A stretch of 64,000 nt of DNA from Leucobacter sp. CX169 (GTDB taxonomy: Bacteria > Actinomycetota > Actinomycetes > Actinomycetales > Microbacteriaceae): NCBI RefSeq assembly GCF_017161405.1, contig NZ_CP071051.1, positions 1,178,001 to 1,242,000 of the forward strand, in the 5' to 3' direction. Under the pieces are notes generated by a model. That model was not told the origin of the DNA. It did not search any database and saw only the letters and a program-made list of their open reading frames with translations. Position numbers and translations under genes: made by a program. This document shows, in pieces, positions 22,566 through 29,844 of the stretch (its first letter is position 1; the number at the start of each line of letters is the position of its first letter).

Positions 22566-23651
22566 CTAAATTGCGCCGGGAGGGACCGCGCCGGTGATCT
22601 CCTGCCGAATGCGCCGCAGGTCCTCCATGAGCGAGCCGATGAGCATCCAGTGCACGGGGTGCGGGCGGGGGATCGTGTACGGGGCCGTGAGCGCAGGCGG
22701 CTCCTGAGGCGGCTGCTCGGACTCGGGCAGATCAGGGCGGACGAGCAACGCGAGGTCGTGGGCCGCGCGCCGCATCTCCTCGACCATCCCGATGACCGAG
22801 GGGTCCGTGACGAGGTCGGTGTCGTAGAGGTCGTAGAGCGCACGGGACATCCCGATCACCTGCGTCACGATCGGCTGCACCCGGAGGAACAGCTCGTCGT
22901 CCGCCGCAAGCAGCGTACGATACTTCGGCCCGCGCGGGTTCAACCGCAGGCTCTCGCGCGCGCGGCGCAGCAGCGCGTGCACCTCGGTGCGATCCTGCTG
23001 GAGCGCGCGCGCCCGGGTGAGCATGTCATCGAGCCAGGGCTCGTCGCGGGGCTCAGAGAGGGCGTTCGCCAGGCGATCTAGCGCGGCCGAGGTCTCGAGC
23101 ACGAGGCCCGACACGGCCTGGTGAACGGGCGACGTGCGCACGGGAGCGACCACGAGGGCGTTCACCACGACACCGATCACGGCGCCGATCAGCGTCTCCA
23201 CGAGCCGTTCTACCCCGTAGTGGAATTCCTGGCCGCCGAGCGCGATCATGAGGAGCGCGGTGATGGCGATCTGCACCGCCGAGCTGCTGGTCATGCGCAG
23301 AGCCCAGCCCACGGTCATGGCGACCAGGATCGCGGCGATGAACAGCCAGGACTGGGTGCCAAAGATCGCGCCGGCGCCGAGGGCGACCGAGACGCCGAGG
23401 AGCACGCCGACGACGCGCTCGATGCCGCGGGTGAGCGACTGGTTCACGCTCTCTTGCACGCACAGCAGCGCAGCGATCGCGCCGAAGATCGGCAGCTGCT
23501 CGGGGAAGATGAGCAGGCAGACGAACCAGGTCGCGACTGCCGCGCCGCTCGCCTTGAGCACTTGCGGCAACGGCGCGCGCTCGGACGCGACGAAGCGGGA
23601 TGTCACGCGCCGCCCGGTGCGCAGCCACGGCTGCGTCGACGGACCGCTCAC
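22566..23651 (-). CDS. FUSC family membrane protein
   Basis: A 361-residue protein with an N-terminal block of about six membrane helices (residues 27-175) containing Leu-Cys-Val-Gln-Glu-Ser and Arg-Val-Val-Gly-Val-Leu-Leu-Gly, then a cytoplasmic helical domain of about 185 residues. This is the aromatic acid exporter/FUSC type of membrane protein; the cargo is unknown. The GTG start overlaps the stop of the App1-type phosphatase gene (GTGA), so the two are translationally coupled. The coding frame continues open upstream, but the coupled GTG gives the natural start. Confidence 0.82.
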   Translation of the reverse strand: MSGPSTQPWLRTGRRVTSRFVASERAPLPQVLKASGAAVATWFVCLLIFPEQLPIFGAIAALLCVQESVNQSLTRGIERVVGVLLGVSVALGAGAIFGTQSWLFIAAILVAMTVGWALRMTSSSAVQIAITALLMIALGGQEFHYGVERLVETLIGAVIGVVVNALVVAPVRTSPVHQAVSGLVLETSAALDRLANALSEPRDEPWLDDMLTRARALQQDRTEVHALLRRARESLRLNPRGPKYRTLLAADDELFLRVQPIVTQVIGMSRALYDLYDTDLVTDPSVIGMVEEMRRAAHDLALLVRPDLPESEQPPQEPPALTAPYTIPRPHPVHWMLIGSLMEDLRRIRQEITGAVPPGAI

Positions 23652-24712
23652 ACGAGTCCGAGCTGGTTCAGCTCGTCCTGCAGGGTCGCTCCGTCGGGGC
23701 CGTAGACCCAGGGGACCCCGCTCACACTGCGATGCAACTGCGCCTTGGAGCGCCCGCCCGCGAGAACCGCCTCGCCGATCGAGAGCTGACGGATTGCCAC
23801 CGCCGCCACGTTCTGCGGGTGCTCGGTCGAGAACTCGTGGTACAGCTGCTCGTCGTGCTGCCCGTCGTCCCCGATGAGTACCCAGCGCATATCGGGAAAC
23901 TCTGCGGCGAGGCGGCGCAGCTCGCGCTGCTTGTGCTCGCGCCCGCTGCGGAACCAGCGATCGTGTGTCGGGCCCCAGTCGGTGAGCAGCAGGGGGCCGA
24001 CCGGGTAGAGGTTCCGGGAGAGGAACCGTGTCAGCGTGGGCGCGGCATTCCAGGCCCCGGTCGAGAGATAGACGATCGGGGCGCCCGGGTGCGCCCCGAG
24101 CAGGTGATCGAGCAGCACCGGCATGCCCGGCGTCGCGGCGCGGGCCTGCTCGGCAAGCACAAACGTGTTCCAGGCCGCGACAAACGGCTTGGGGAGGGCC
24201 GTCATCAGAATGGTGTCGTCGACGTCCGATATGACGCCGAAGCGCGCGGCGGGGTCGAGAACGTGGATCGGCGTGTCTGCAGGCTCGCCCTCGGCGGTCT
24301 GCAGGGTGATCGTGTGCCAGCCGGGGGAGAGGGACACCGGGACAATCGCGTCGACGACTCCACCGCGATCGGCGACGACCTCGGTGACCAACTGGCCATC
24401 GATCGAGACGCGCACCGGGTGGTGGGGCACGTGCAGGCTCGTAAACGAGCGCCAGCCGCGCACGCGCTGCACCTGGGCGACGTCGGCGCGCAACCGCGAG
24501 TGCTCGGGGGTTGCTGGCTTCAGGAAGAGCACACGTCCAAGAACGCGCACCCACTCGGTAGAGCCGTAGCCGATGTAGGGAATGACGTCGGGCGCCTTGC
24601 CGGACTTAATCGCGCGGCGCGAACGGCGGACGTGGATCCAGTCTTCGGTGCGCGCCGCGAAGCGGGGCCGCGAATCGGGAAAACCGATCGCGGGATCCTC
24701 AGGCGCATTCAC
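23648..24712 (-). CDS. App1-type phosphatidate phosphatase domain protein (DUF2183)
   Basis: A 354-residue protein with a C-terminal haloacid-dehalogenase-like App1 domain. The motif Ile-Ser-Asp-Val-Asp-Asp-Thr-Ile (Asp-x-Asp nucleophile pair) lies near residue 165, followed by Tyr-Leu-Ser-Thr-Gly-Ala-Trp-Asn and Trp-Val-Leu-Ile-Gly-Asp-Asp-Gly-Gln-His-Asp. Yeast App1 is a phosphatidate phosphatase, which suggests a lipid role, but bacterial homologues are uncharacterised. The N-terminal part is a beta-rich domain of unknown function. The GTG start is 6 nt after a TAGACT box, so it is leaderless. It is coupled to FUSC downstream and DedA upstream. Confidence 0.85.
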   Translation of the reverse strand: MNAPEDPAIGFPDSRPRFAARTEDWIHVRRSRRAIKSGKAPDVIPYIGYGSTEWVRVLGRVLFLKPATPEHSRLRADVAQVQRVRGWRSFTSLHVPHHPVRVSIDGQLVTEVVADRGGVVDAIVPVSLSPGWHTITLQTAEGEPADTPIHVLDPAARFGVISDVDDTILMTALPKPFVAAWNTFVLAEQARAATPGMPVLLDHLLGAHPGAPIVYLSTGAWNAAPTLTRFLSRNLYPVGPLLLTDWGPTHDRWFRSGREHKQRELRRLAAEFPDMRWVLIGDDGQHDEQLYHEFSTEHPQNVAAVAIRQLSIGEAVLAGGRSKAQLHRSVSGVPWVYGPDGATLQDELNQLGLV

Positions 24713-24718
24713 GCCCCC

Positions 24719-24724
24719 AGTCTA
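24719..24724 (-). promoter_or_regulatory. -10 box of leaderless App1-type gene
   Basis: TAGACT on the minus strand lies 6 nt before GTG 24712, in the 18-bp gap after the DedA gene. Confidence 0.55.
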
Positions 24725-24730
24725 TGGGGA

Positions 24731-25378
24731 TCAGTCTTCGGGAATGCCCAGGTGACGCCGCTCGAGCCGAAAGATGAGGCGCTTGAGGAGCCAGATTACC
24801 GCGACCACCACGAGCACGAGGGCCACGAAGATGTACCCGGCGCCCGAAACTCGAGAGGCCAGTTCCTGGAAGCCTGCCGCCGCGCTTGCGCCGAGCGAGG
24901 CGACGATGACCGCCCACACGATGCACGCCGGGATGGTCCACGCGAGGAAGCGGCGAAACCGCATACCGGCCATGCCCGCCGAGAGCGGAACCAGCGAGTG
25001 CAGCACGGGGAGAAAGCGCGAGAGCATGACGGCGACGCCACCGCGCTCCCCGAGATAGCGCTCGGCGAGGAGCCAGTTGCGCTCGCCGAGGCGCCTGCCG
25101 AGGCGGCTCGCGCGGATCCGGGGTCCGAAATGGCGCCCCAGCCAGAAGCCCACGCTCTCGCCCAGCAGCGCACCAATCACGAGCGCCGCGATCAGCCACG
25201 CGAACTGCGCCGGAGTGCTCACCCCGGACGCGGCGATCAGCGCGATCGAGTCGCCGGGCACCACGAGGCCGATGAATGCCGACGTTTCGAGGAATAGCCC
25301 GAGGGCGGCGAGCAGCGTGCGCCACACCGGATCCATGTCGCGAACCGCGGAGAAAAACTGTTCAAGCAGTTCGGTCAT
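24731..25378 (-). CDS. DedA family membrane protein (VTT domain)
   Basis: A 215-residue polytopic protein of the DedA/VTT family, linked to lipid (undecaprenyl phosphate or phosphatidylethanolamine) transbilayer movement. Features are Gly-Leu-Val-Val-Pro-Gly-Asp in the first re-entrant region, Gly-Glu-Ser-Val-Gly-Phe-Trp-Leu-Gly-Arg-His-Phe-Gly, and Arg-Phe-Leu-Pro-Val-Leu-His-Ser-Leu-Val-Pro with the conserved Arg/Pro. Four to five membrane helices are seen. The ATG has GAGGAGG 11 nt upstream. Together with the App1-type phosphatase and FUSC genes it forms a membrane-lipid-flavoured cluster (inference). Confidence 0.9.
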   Translation of the reverse strand: MTELLEQFFSAVRDMDPVWRTLLAALGLFLETSAFIGLVVPGDSIALIAASGVSTPAQFAWLIAALVIGALLGESVGFWLGRHFGPRIRASRLGRRLGERNWLLAERYLGERGGVAVMLSRFLPVLHSLVPLSAGMAGMRFRRFLAWTIPACIVWAVIVASLGASAAAGFQELASRVSGAGYIFVALVLVVVAVIWLLKRLIFRLERRHLGIPED

Positions 25379-25415
25379 TCCGGGCGTTCCTCCTCATTGG
25401 GGTGCGGGGCTTCCT

Positions 25416-25421
25416 ATGCTA
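25416..25421 (-). promoter_or_regulatory. -10 box of the DedA operon
   Basis: TAGCAT on the minus strand about 37 nt before the ATG; the short leader holds GAGGAGG. Confidence 0.45.
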
Positions 25422-25496
25422 GTTTGCCCGGCCTGAGTGCCTGATTTGCTCTGACATTTTGTCTTGTCGAACGGGGGTTTCGGTCCGTATGTCGTT

Positions 25497-25562
25497 CGAG
25501 GTCAAATAACCTTTCTCTCGAGGTCAAACTACCTTTTGCTCGACCTCAAGCTACCTTTGGAA
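25497..25562. repeat. Three direct repeats with exact 22-bp period upstream of cydA
   Basis: Units begin at 25497, 25519 and 25541. Units 1 and 2 share CGAGGTCAAA, then ACCTTT two bases later. Unit 3 reads CGACCTCAAG then CTACCTTT. The 22-bp spacing is two turns of B-DNA, so a regulator would bind along one face. Unit 3 runs into the -35 region, an activator-like position. Such direct repeats are typical of OmpR-like/SARP DNA-binding domains; the actual regulator is unknown. Confidence 0.7.
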
Positions 25563-25577
25563 ACACGCGAATCTGTG

Positions 25578-25583
25578 TATAAG
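25578..25583 (+). promoter_or_regulatory. -10 box of the cydABDC promoter
   Basis: TATAAG with CTTTGG (25555-25560) 17 bp upstream as a weak -35. The expected start near 25590 gives a leader of about 117 nt that includes the leader peptide gene. Confidence 0.5.
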
Positions 25584-25650
25584 CTGAGCATCGACCGGTA
25601 ACAATATCGGTAGGTCCGGGAGGAATGACCATCCTTTTTCGGAGCTCACT

Positions 25651-25710
25651 ATGGGAGTGCGCGAGCCCCCACCGGTGAGCGCGTTCCCGCACCACTGGAG
25701 TGCCCTGTGA
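25651..25710 (+). CDS. Candidate cyd leader peptide, 19 residues
   Basis: A short frame starts at ATG 25651, 6 nt after a CGGAG ribosome-binding site, and encodes MGVREPPPVSAFPHHWSAL. Its TGA overlaps the GTG start of cydA in a GTGA arrangement, the same 4-base coupling seen at many real gene junctions here. Pro-Pro-Pro is a known ribosome-slowing sequence relieved by EF-P, so the peptide could couple translation conditions to cydA expression (inference). No homologue is known to me. It could also be a chance frame. Confidence 0.45.
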   Translation: MGVREPPPVSAFPHHWSAL

Positions 25711-27152
25711 ACGAACTCTTGGATGCGTTGACACTCGCCCGCTGGCAATTCGGGCTCACGACGCTGTACCACTTCCTCTTCGTGCCTCTCACGATTGGCA
25801 TGGCGCTGTTGGTCGCGATCCTGCAGACCTGCTGGGTTGTCACGAACAAGGTCAAATACCTGCGTCTCACCAAGCTATTCGGCAAGATCTTCCTCATTAA
25901 CTTCGCGATGGGGGTGGTGACCGGGATCGTGCAGGAGTTCCAGTTCGGGATGAACTGGTCCAACTACTCGCGCTTCGTGGGCGACATCTTCGGCGCCCCG
26001 CTCGCGATGGAGGGGCTGATCGCCTTCTTCTTCGAGGCGACGTTCATCGGGCTCTGGATCTTCGGTTGGGACAAGCTGCCGAAGGTGGTGCACCTGCTCA
26101 CCATCTGGGCGGTCTCGCTCGGCACGATCCTGTCGGGGTACTTCATCCTCGCGGCGAACGCGTTTATGCAGAATCCGGTCGGCTACGAGCTGAACGAGGA
26201 GCGCGGCCGGGCCGAACTCACCGACATCGGCGCCGTGCTCACGAATCCGGTCGCGCTCACGCAGTTCCCGCACACCATCTTCGCCGCCATCATGTTTGCC
26301 GGTTGCGTCATCGCCGCGGTCGCCGCCTGGCACCTCTCGCGGAACCAGTTCGTCGACGAGATGCGCACGGGCCTTCGCTTCGGCCTCGCCGCGAACGTCC
26401 TCGCGTTCATGGGCGTCGGCCTCACCGGCCACACGCTCGGCATGGTGATGAGTGAGACGCAGCCCATGAAGATGGCCGCGGCCGAGGCGCACTATGCGAC
26501 CGCGAGCGGCGCGGACGCCTCGTTCTCCCTCTTCAGCCTCGGCACTCCCGACGGCGCGCACGAGATCTTCTCGATCCGGATCCCGTACCTCCTGTCGTTC
26601 CTGTCGACCGGCACCTTCGACGGGACCGTCCCGGGCATCAACGACTTACAGCGCGAGTACACCGAGCTGTACTGCGGCGATGGGGGAAGCGCGCTGACCT
26701 GCCCCACCGACGGCTCGTTCACGCCCATCATTTGGGTCACGTACTGGGCGTTCCGCTGGATGATCGGTCTCGGCATCCTTGCCGCACTCGTTTCCGTCGT
26801 CGGGCTGTGGATGACCCGCAAGAACCGCGAGGTGCCCGCCTGGGCCTGGAAGATCGCGGTCTGGACCGCGCCGATCCCGATGATCGCCTCGCTCGTGGGT
26901 TGGGTCTTCACCGAGATGGGCCGCCAGCCCTGGATCGTGTTCGGGGTGATGACCACCGAGTCGGGTGTCTCGCCGGGGGTGCCCGGTTGGATGGTGCTCG
27001 TCTCACTCATCGTGTTCACGCTCGTCTATGGGGCGCTCGCGGTCGTCGAGTTCAAACTCATCGTGAAGGCCGCTCAGGCCGGGCCCCCCGAGATTGAGCA
27101 GCCCGCCGAGGGCGAAGACGTCGACCACGCCCACCACGCGACCGTCTACTAG
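25707..27152 (+). CDS. cydA: Cytochrome bd ubiquinol/menaquinol oxidase subunit I
   Basis: A 481-residue polytopic membrane subunit carrying the haems and quinol site. His22 in Leu-Tyr-His-Phe-Leu-Phe-Val-Pro-Leu-Thr-Ile-Gly is the first haem ligand. Further signatures are Gly-Asn/Gly-Pro-type helices, Phe-Pro-His-Thr (second His), and Glu-Met-Gly-Arg-Gln-Pro-Trp-Ile-Val near residue 405. The Q-loop is short, as in non-proteobacterial enzymes. The enzyme reduces oxygen with high affinity without pumping protons. The GTG start has GGAG 8 nt upstream, overlaps the leader peptide stop, and begins cydABDC. Confidence 0.97.
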   Translation: MNELLDALTLARWQFGLTTLYHFLFVPLTIGMALLVAILQTCWVVTNKVKYLRLTKLFGKIFLINFAMGVVTGIVQEFQFGMNWSNYSRFVGDIFGAPLAMEGLIAFFFEATFIGLWIFGWDKLPKVVHLLTIWAVSLGTILSGYFILAANAFMQNPVGYELNEERGRAELTDIGAVLTNPVALTQFPHTIFAAIMFAGCVIAAVAAWHLSRNQFVDEMRTGLRFGLAANVLAFMGVGLTGHTLGMVMSETQPMKMAAAEAHYATASGADASFSLFSLGTPDGAHEIFSIRIPYLLSFLSTGTFDGTVPGINDLQREYTELYCGDGGSALTCPTDGSFTPIIWVTYWAFRWMIGLGILAALVSVVGLWMTRKNREVPAWAWKIAVWTAPIPMIASLVGWVFTEMGRQPWIVFGVMTTESGVSPGVPGWMVLVSLIVFTLVYGALAVVEFKLIVKAAQAGPPEIEQPAEGEDVDHAHHATVY

Positions 27153-27165
27153 GAAAGGTACGACC

Positions 27166-28194
27166 ATGGATCTCTCAATACTCTGGTTCTTCATCGTCGG
27201 CGTGTTCCTGGTGGGATACTTCGTGCTCGACGGATTCGATTTCGGCGTCGGCATGGCCATGCCGTTCATCAGCAAGGACGACACTGACCGCCGTGTCGTC
27301 ATCAACACCATCGGTCCGGTCTGGGACCTCAACGAGACCTGGCTGATCGTCGCCGGTGCCTGCCTGTTCGCGGCGTTCCCCGAGTGGTACGCCACGATGT
27401 TCTCGGGCTTCTATCTGGCGCTCCTGCTCATTCTCGTGGCCCTGATCGTGCGCGGTGTCTCGTTCGAGTACCGCCACCAGGGCAAGGGTGCACAGTGGAC
27501 CGGCTGGTTCGACCGGGCCATCGTGTTCGGTTCCTTCCTGCCGCCCCTGCTCTGGGGCACCGCGTTCGCGAGCCTGCTGCAGGGCGTCCCGATCGAGAAA
27601 ATGGACAATGGCGGCTGGCTCTTTACCGGCACGCTGCTCGACCTACTCACCCCGTACGCGCTGCTCGGCGGCGTCACCCTGATGCTGCTCTGCTTCGTCC
27701 ACGGCGCGGTCTTCGTGGCGCTCAAGTCCGACGGCGAGATCCGGGTGCGGGCGCGTGGGCTCGCCACCAAGGTCGGCCTCGCCGCCATCGTGGCGGGGGC
27801 CGCGTTCCTCGGGTGGACGCTCATGCTGCGCCTGGACCACGAGTACCTCGGCATCATGATCGCGCTCGCCGGCCTCGCTGCTGCGGCTCTGATCCTGGCC
27901 TGGGTCGCGAACCTTCGGGGCCGCGAGGGCTGGGCCTTCACGGGCAACGCCGCCGCGATCGCCTTCGCACTGCTCACGATCTTCATGGGGCTCTTCCCGA
28001 ACCTCATGATCTCGAGCACTGACCCGGCGTACACGATGAGCATTTCGGGTGCGGCGAGTTCGCAGGGCACACTGGAACTCATGACCTGGGTCGCCGTATT
28101 CACGATGCCCCTCGTGCTCGCCTACCAGGCGTGGACATACTGGGTCTTCCGCAAGCGTGTTTCACGGGCCAACATTCCCGTGGCCGCGCACTAA
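27166..28194 (+). CDS. cydB: Cytochrome bd oxidase subunit II
   Basis: A 342-residue membrane subunit of cytochrome bd. The N-terminus Leu-Gly-type helix ends with Tyr-Phe-Val-Leu-Asp-Gly-Phe-Asp-Phe-Gly-Val-Gly, the family signature. Then come Trp-Asp-Leu-Asn-Glu-Thr-Trp-Leu-Ile and Arg-Gly-Val-Ser-Phe-Glu-Tyr-Arg. About eight membrane helices are present. ATG 27166 has AGGAAAGG about 7 nt upstream and gives the standard N-terminus. It is 13 nt after cydA and 21 nt before cydD. Confidence 0.97.
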   Translation: MDLSILWFFIVGVFLVGYFVLDGFDFGVGMAMPFISKDDTDRRVVINTIGPVWDLNETWLIVAGACLFAAFPEWYATMFSGFYLALLLILVALIVRGVSFEYRHQGKGAQWTGWFDRAIVFGSFLPPLLWGTAFASLLQGVPIEKMDNGGWLFTGTLLDLLTPYALLGGVTLMLLCFVHGAVFVALKSDGEIRVRARGLATKVGLAAIVAGAAFLGWTLMLRLDHEYLGIMIALAGLAAAALILAWVANLRGREGWAFTGNAAAIAFALLTIFMGLFPNLMISSTDPAYTMSISGAASSQGTLELMTWVAVFTMPLVLAYQAWTYWVFRKRVSRANIPVAAH

Positions 28195-28215
28195 CCGGAC
28201 GGAACCGGACACACC

Positions 28216-29844
28216 GTGAAACCCTTCGACGTACGACTGCTGCGCTATGCCAGCGGGATCCGCCCGGTCCTCGCGGGTGGGGCGGCCCTCGGGCTCGTGC
28301 GCACCGTCGCAATCCTCGCGTGGGCGTGGGCTCTGGCCCACCTCATCGCGGGGGTCGTGACGGGCGCCCCCGTGGAATCGCTGGCACCGTACGTCGGGCT
28401 TGCCGCCGGCGCGCTCATTGCGCGCTCGGCGGCAAGCTGGGGCACCGACGCGCTCGCGGTGCGGGGCGCGATCACCGTGAAACGTCAGCTGCGCGAGCGG
28501 GCGCTCACCCGCATCGACGAGCTCGGCCCCGAATGGGTGGGGGCGCGCTCGGACGCCGATCTTACGCTCCGTCTCGGCCGCGGCCTCGACGCCCTCGACT
28601 CGTACTTCTCGGGCTACCTCCCGCAGCTGCTGCTCACCGCAATCGCGACTCCAGTGCTGCTCGTTTTCCTGCTCATCGCCGACCCGCTGAGCGGTGTCAC
28701 GGTGCTCCTTGTCTTCCCGGTCATCCCTGTCTTTATGGTGCTCATTGGCCTCGCGACGCAGGGCGTGCAGCGCAAGCAATGGACCGCGCTCACCGCCCTC
28801 GGACGGGCCTTCCAAGACGTCGTCGAGGGGCTGCCGACCCTGAAGATTTTTCGGCGCGAAGAGCGCCAGCTAGACCGCATCGGCGAGATCACGAACGACT
28901 ACCGCCGCCGCACTCTGTCGGTGCTGCGGGTGACGTTCCTGTCGGGCTTCGTCCTCGACCTCGCGGGCACGCTCTCGGTCGCGCTCGTTGCGGTCACGGT
29001 CGGCACGCGCCTCGTCGCGGGCACCTTCCCGCTCGACATCGGCCTGTTCGTGCTCCTGCTCGTCCCCGAGGTGTTCATCCCGATTCGCCAGGTCGGCGCG
29101 GCGTTCCACGCCTCGAGCGAGGGCCTCGCGGCGTCCGAGTCAATTTTCGAGATCATCGAGGCTCCGGGGCGGGTTGCCGGCGACGAGCGCGCAGGATCCG
29201 CCCGGACGTCGACCTCTGAGGCGCGCGACGCGGCGGCGGTGTCCGCCCGCGGTCTCACCGTGAGCCGCGGAGGCGAGACCGTTGTGGGCCCCGTCTCGTT
29301 CGATGTCCTGCCGGGGGAGATGGTCGCCCTCGCCGGGCCGTCTGGCGCCGGGAAGTCGTCGATCGTGGCCGCGATCCTGGGCACTGCCGAGTGTGAAGGC
29401 AGCCTGCAGCGACCCCGCAGTCTCGCCTGGGCCGGTCAACGACCCGGGCTCGTGCAGGGGACGGTCGCGAGCAACGTCGCCCTGGGCGACGATACCTGCG
29501 ACGCCGCCCTCGTTGCCCGCGCGCTCACCGCCGCGGCCGCGCCCGGGATCGAGCCCGAGCGCGTGCTCGGCACGGCGGGGGCAGGTCTCTCGGGCGGCCA
29601 AGCGCAGCGCGTCGCGATCGCCCGATGCCTCTATCGCGCCTGGCGCACCGACGCCGAGCTGCTGCTGCTGGACGAGCCGACGTCGGCACTCGATCCGGCG
29701 GCAGCGCTCCGGGTGGCGGAGACCTTGCGCGCCGAGGCGGCCTCGGGGCGCGCAGTCCTCGTCGTCAGCCACCGTCCCGAGCTTTGGGGCCATGCCGATC
29801 GGGTGCTACATATTGCCCCCGCGACCTCCGGGAGTCTCTCGTGA
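28216..29844 (+). CDS. cydD: Thiol reductant ABC exporter subunit CydD
   Basis: A 542-residue half-transporter: six membrane helices (residues 18-310) and a C-terminal ATPase with Walker A Ala-Gly-Pro-Ser-Gly-Ala-Gly-Lys-Ser-Ser, signature Leu-Ser-Gly-Gly-Gln-Ala-Gln-Arg and Walker B Leu-Leu-Leu-Leu-Asp-Glu-Pro-Thr-Ser-Ala-Leu-Asp. CydDC exports cysteine/glutathione-type thiols and is needed to assemble cytochrome bd; in this mycothiol-using lineage the thiol is not known. The GTG start has only a weak GGA upstream. It is coupled to cydC through a GTGA overlap. Confidence 0.95.
   Translation: MKPFDVRLLRYASGIRPVLAGGAALGLVRTVAILAWAWALAHLIAGVVTGAPVESLAPYVGLAAGALIARSAASWGTDALAVRGAITVKRQLRERALTRIDELGPEWVGARSDADLTLRLGRGLDALDSYFSGYLPQLLLTAIATPVLLVFLLIADPLSGVTVLLVFPVIPVFMVLIGLATQGVQRKQWTALTALGRAFQDVVEGLPTLKIFRREERQLDRIGEITNDYRRRTLSVLRVTFLSGFVLDLAGTLSVALVAVTVGTRLVAGTFPLDIGLFVLLLVPEVFIPIRQVGAAFHASSEGLAASESIFEIIEAPGRVAGDERAGSARTSTSEARDAAAVSARGLTVSRGGETVVGPVSFDVLPGEMVALAGPSGAGKSSIVAAILGTAECEGSLQRPRSLAWAGQRPGLVQGTVASNVALGDDTCDAALVARALTAAAAPGIEPERVLGTAGAGLSGGQAQRVAIARCLYRAWRTDAELLLLDEPTSALDPAAALRVAETLRAEAASGRAVLVVSHRPELWGHADRVLHIAPATSGSLS

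Noticed and set aside
23600-25297. Plus-strand frame of 565 codons opposite the FUSC/App1/DedA genes
   Set aside because: Lacks hydrophobic or catalytic pattern; the minus-strand genes have membrane helices and a DxD motif.
25625-25678. Alternative 17-residue upstream frame before cydA
   Set aside because: Its GGAGGA sequence is only a base or so from the ATG, too close for initiation, and it ends 29 nt before the cydA start without coupling.
25379-25706. Rex or CRP/GlxR operator before cydA
   Set aside because: No TTGTGA-type or TGTGA-N6-TCACA inverted repeat is present; only the 22-bp direct repeats stand out.
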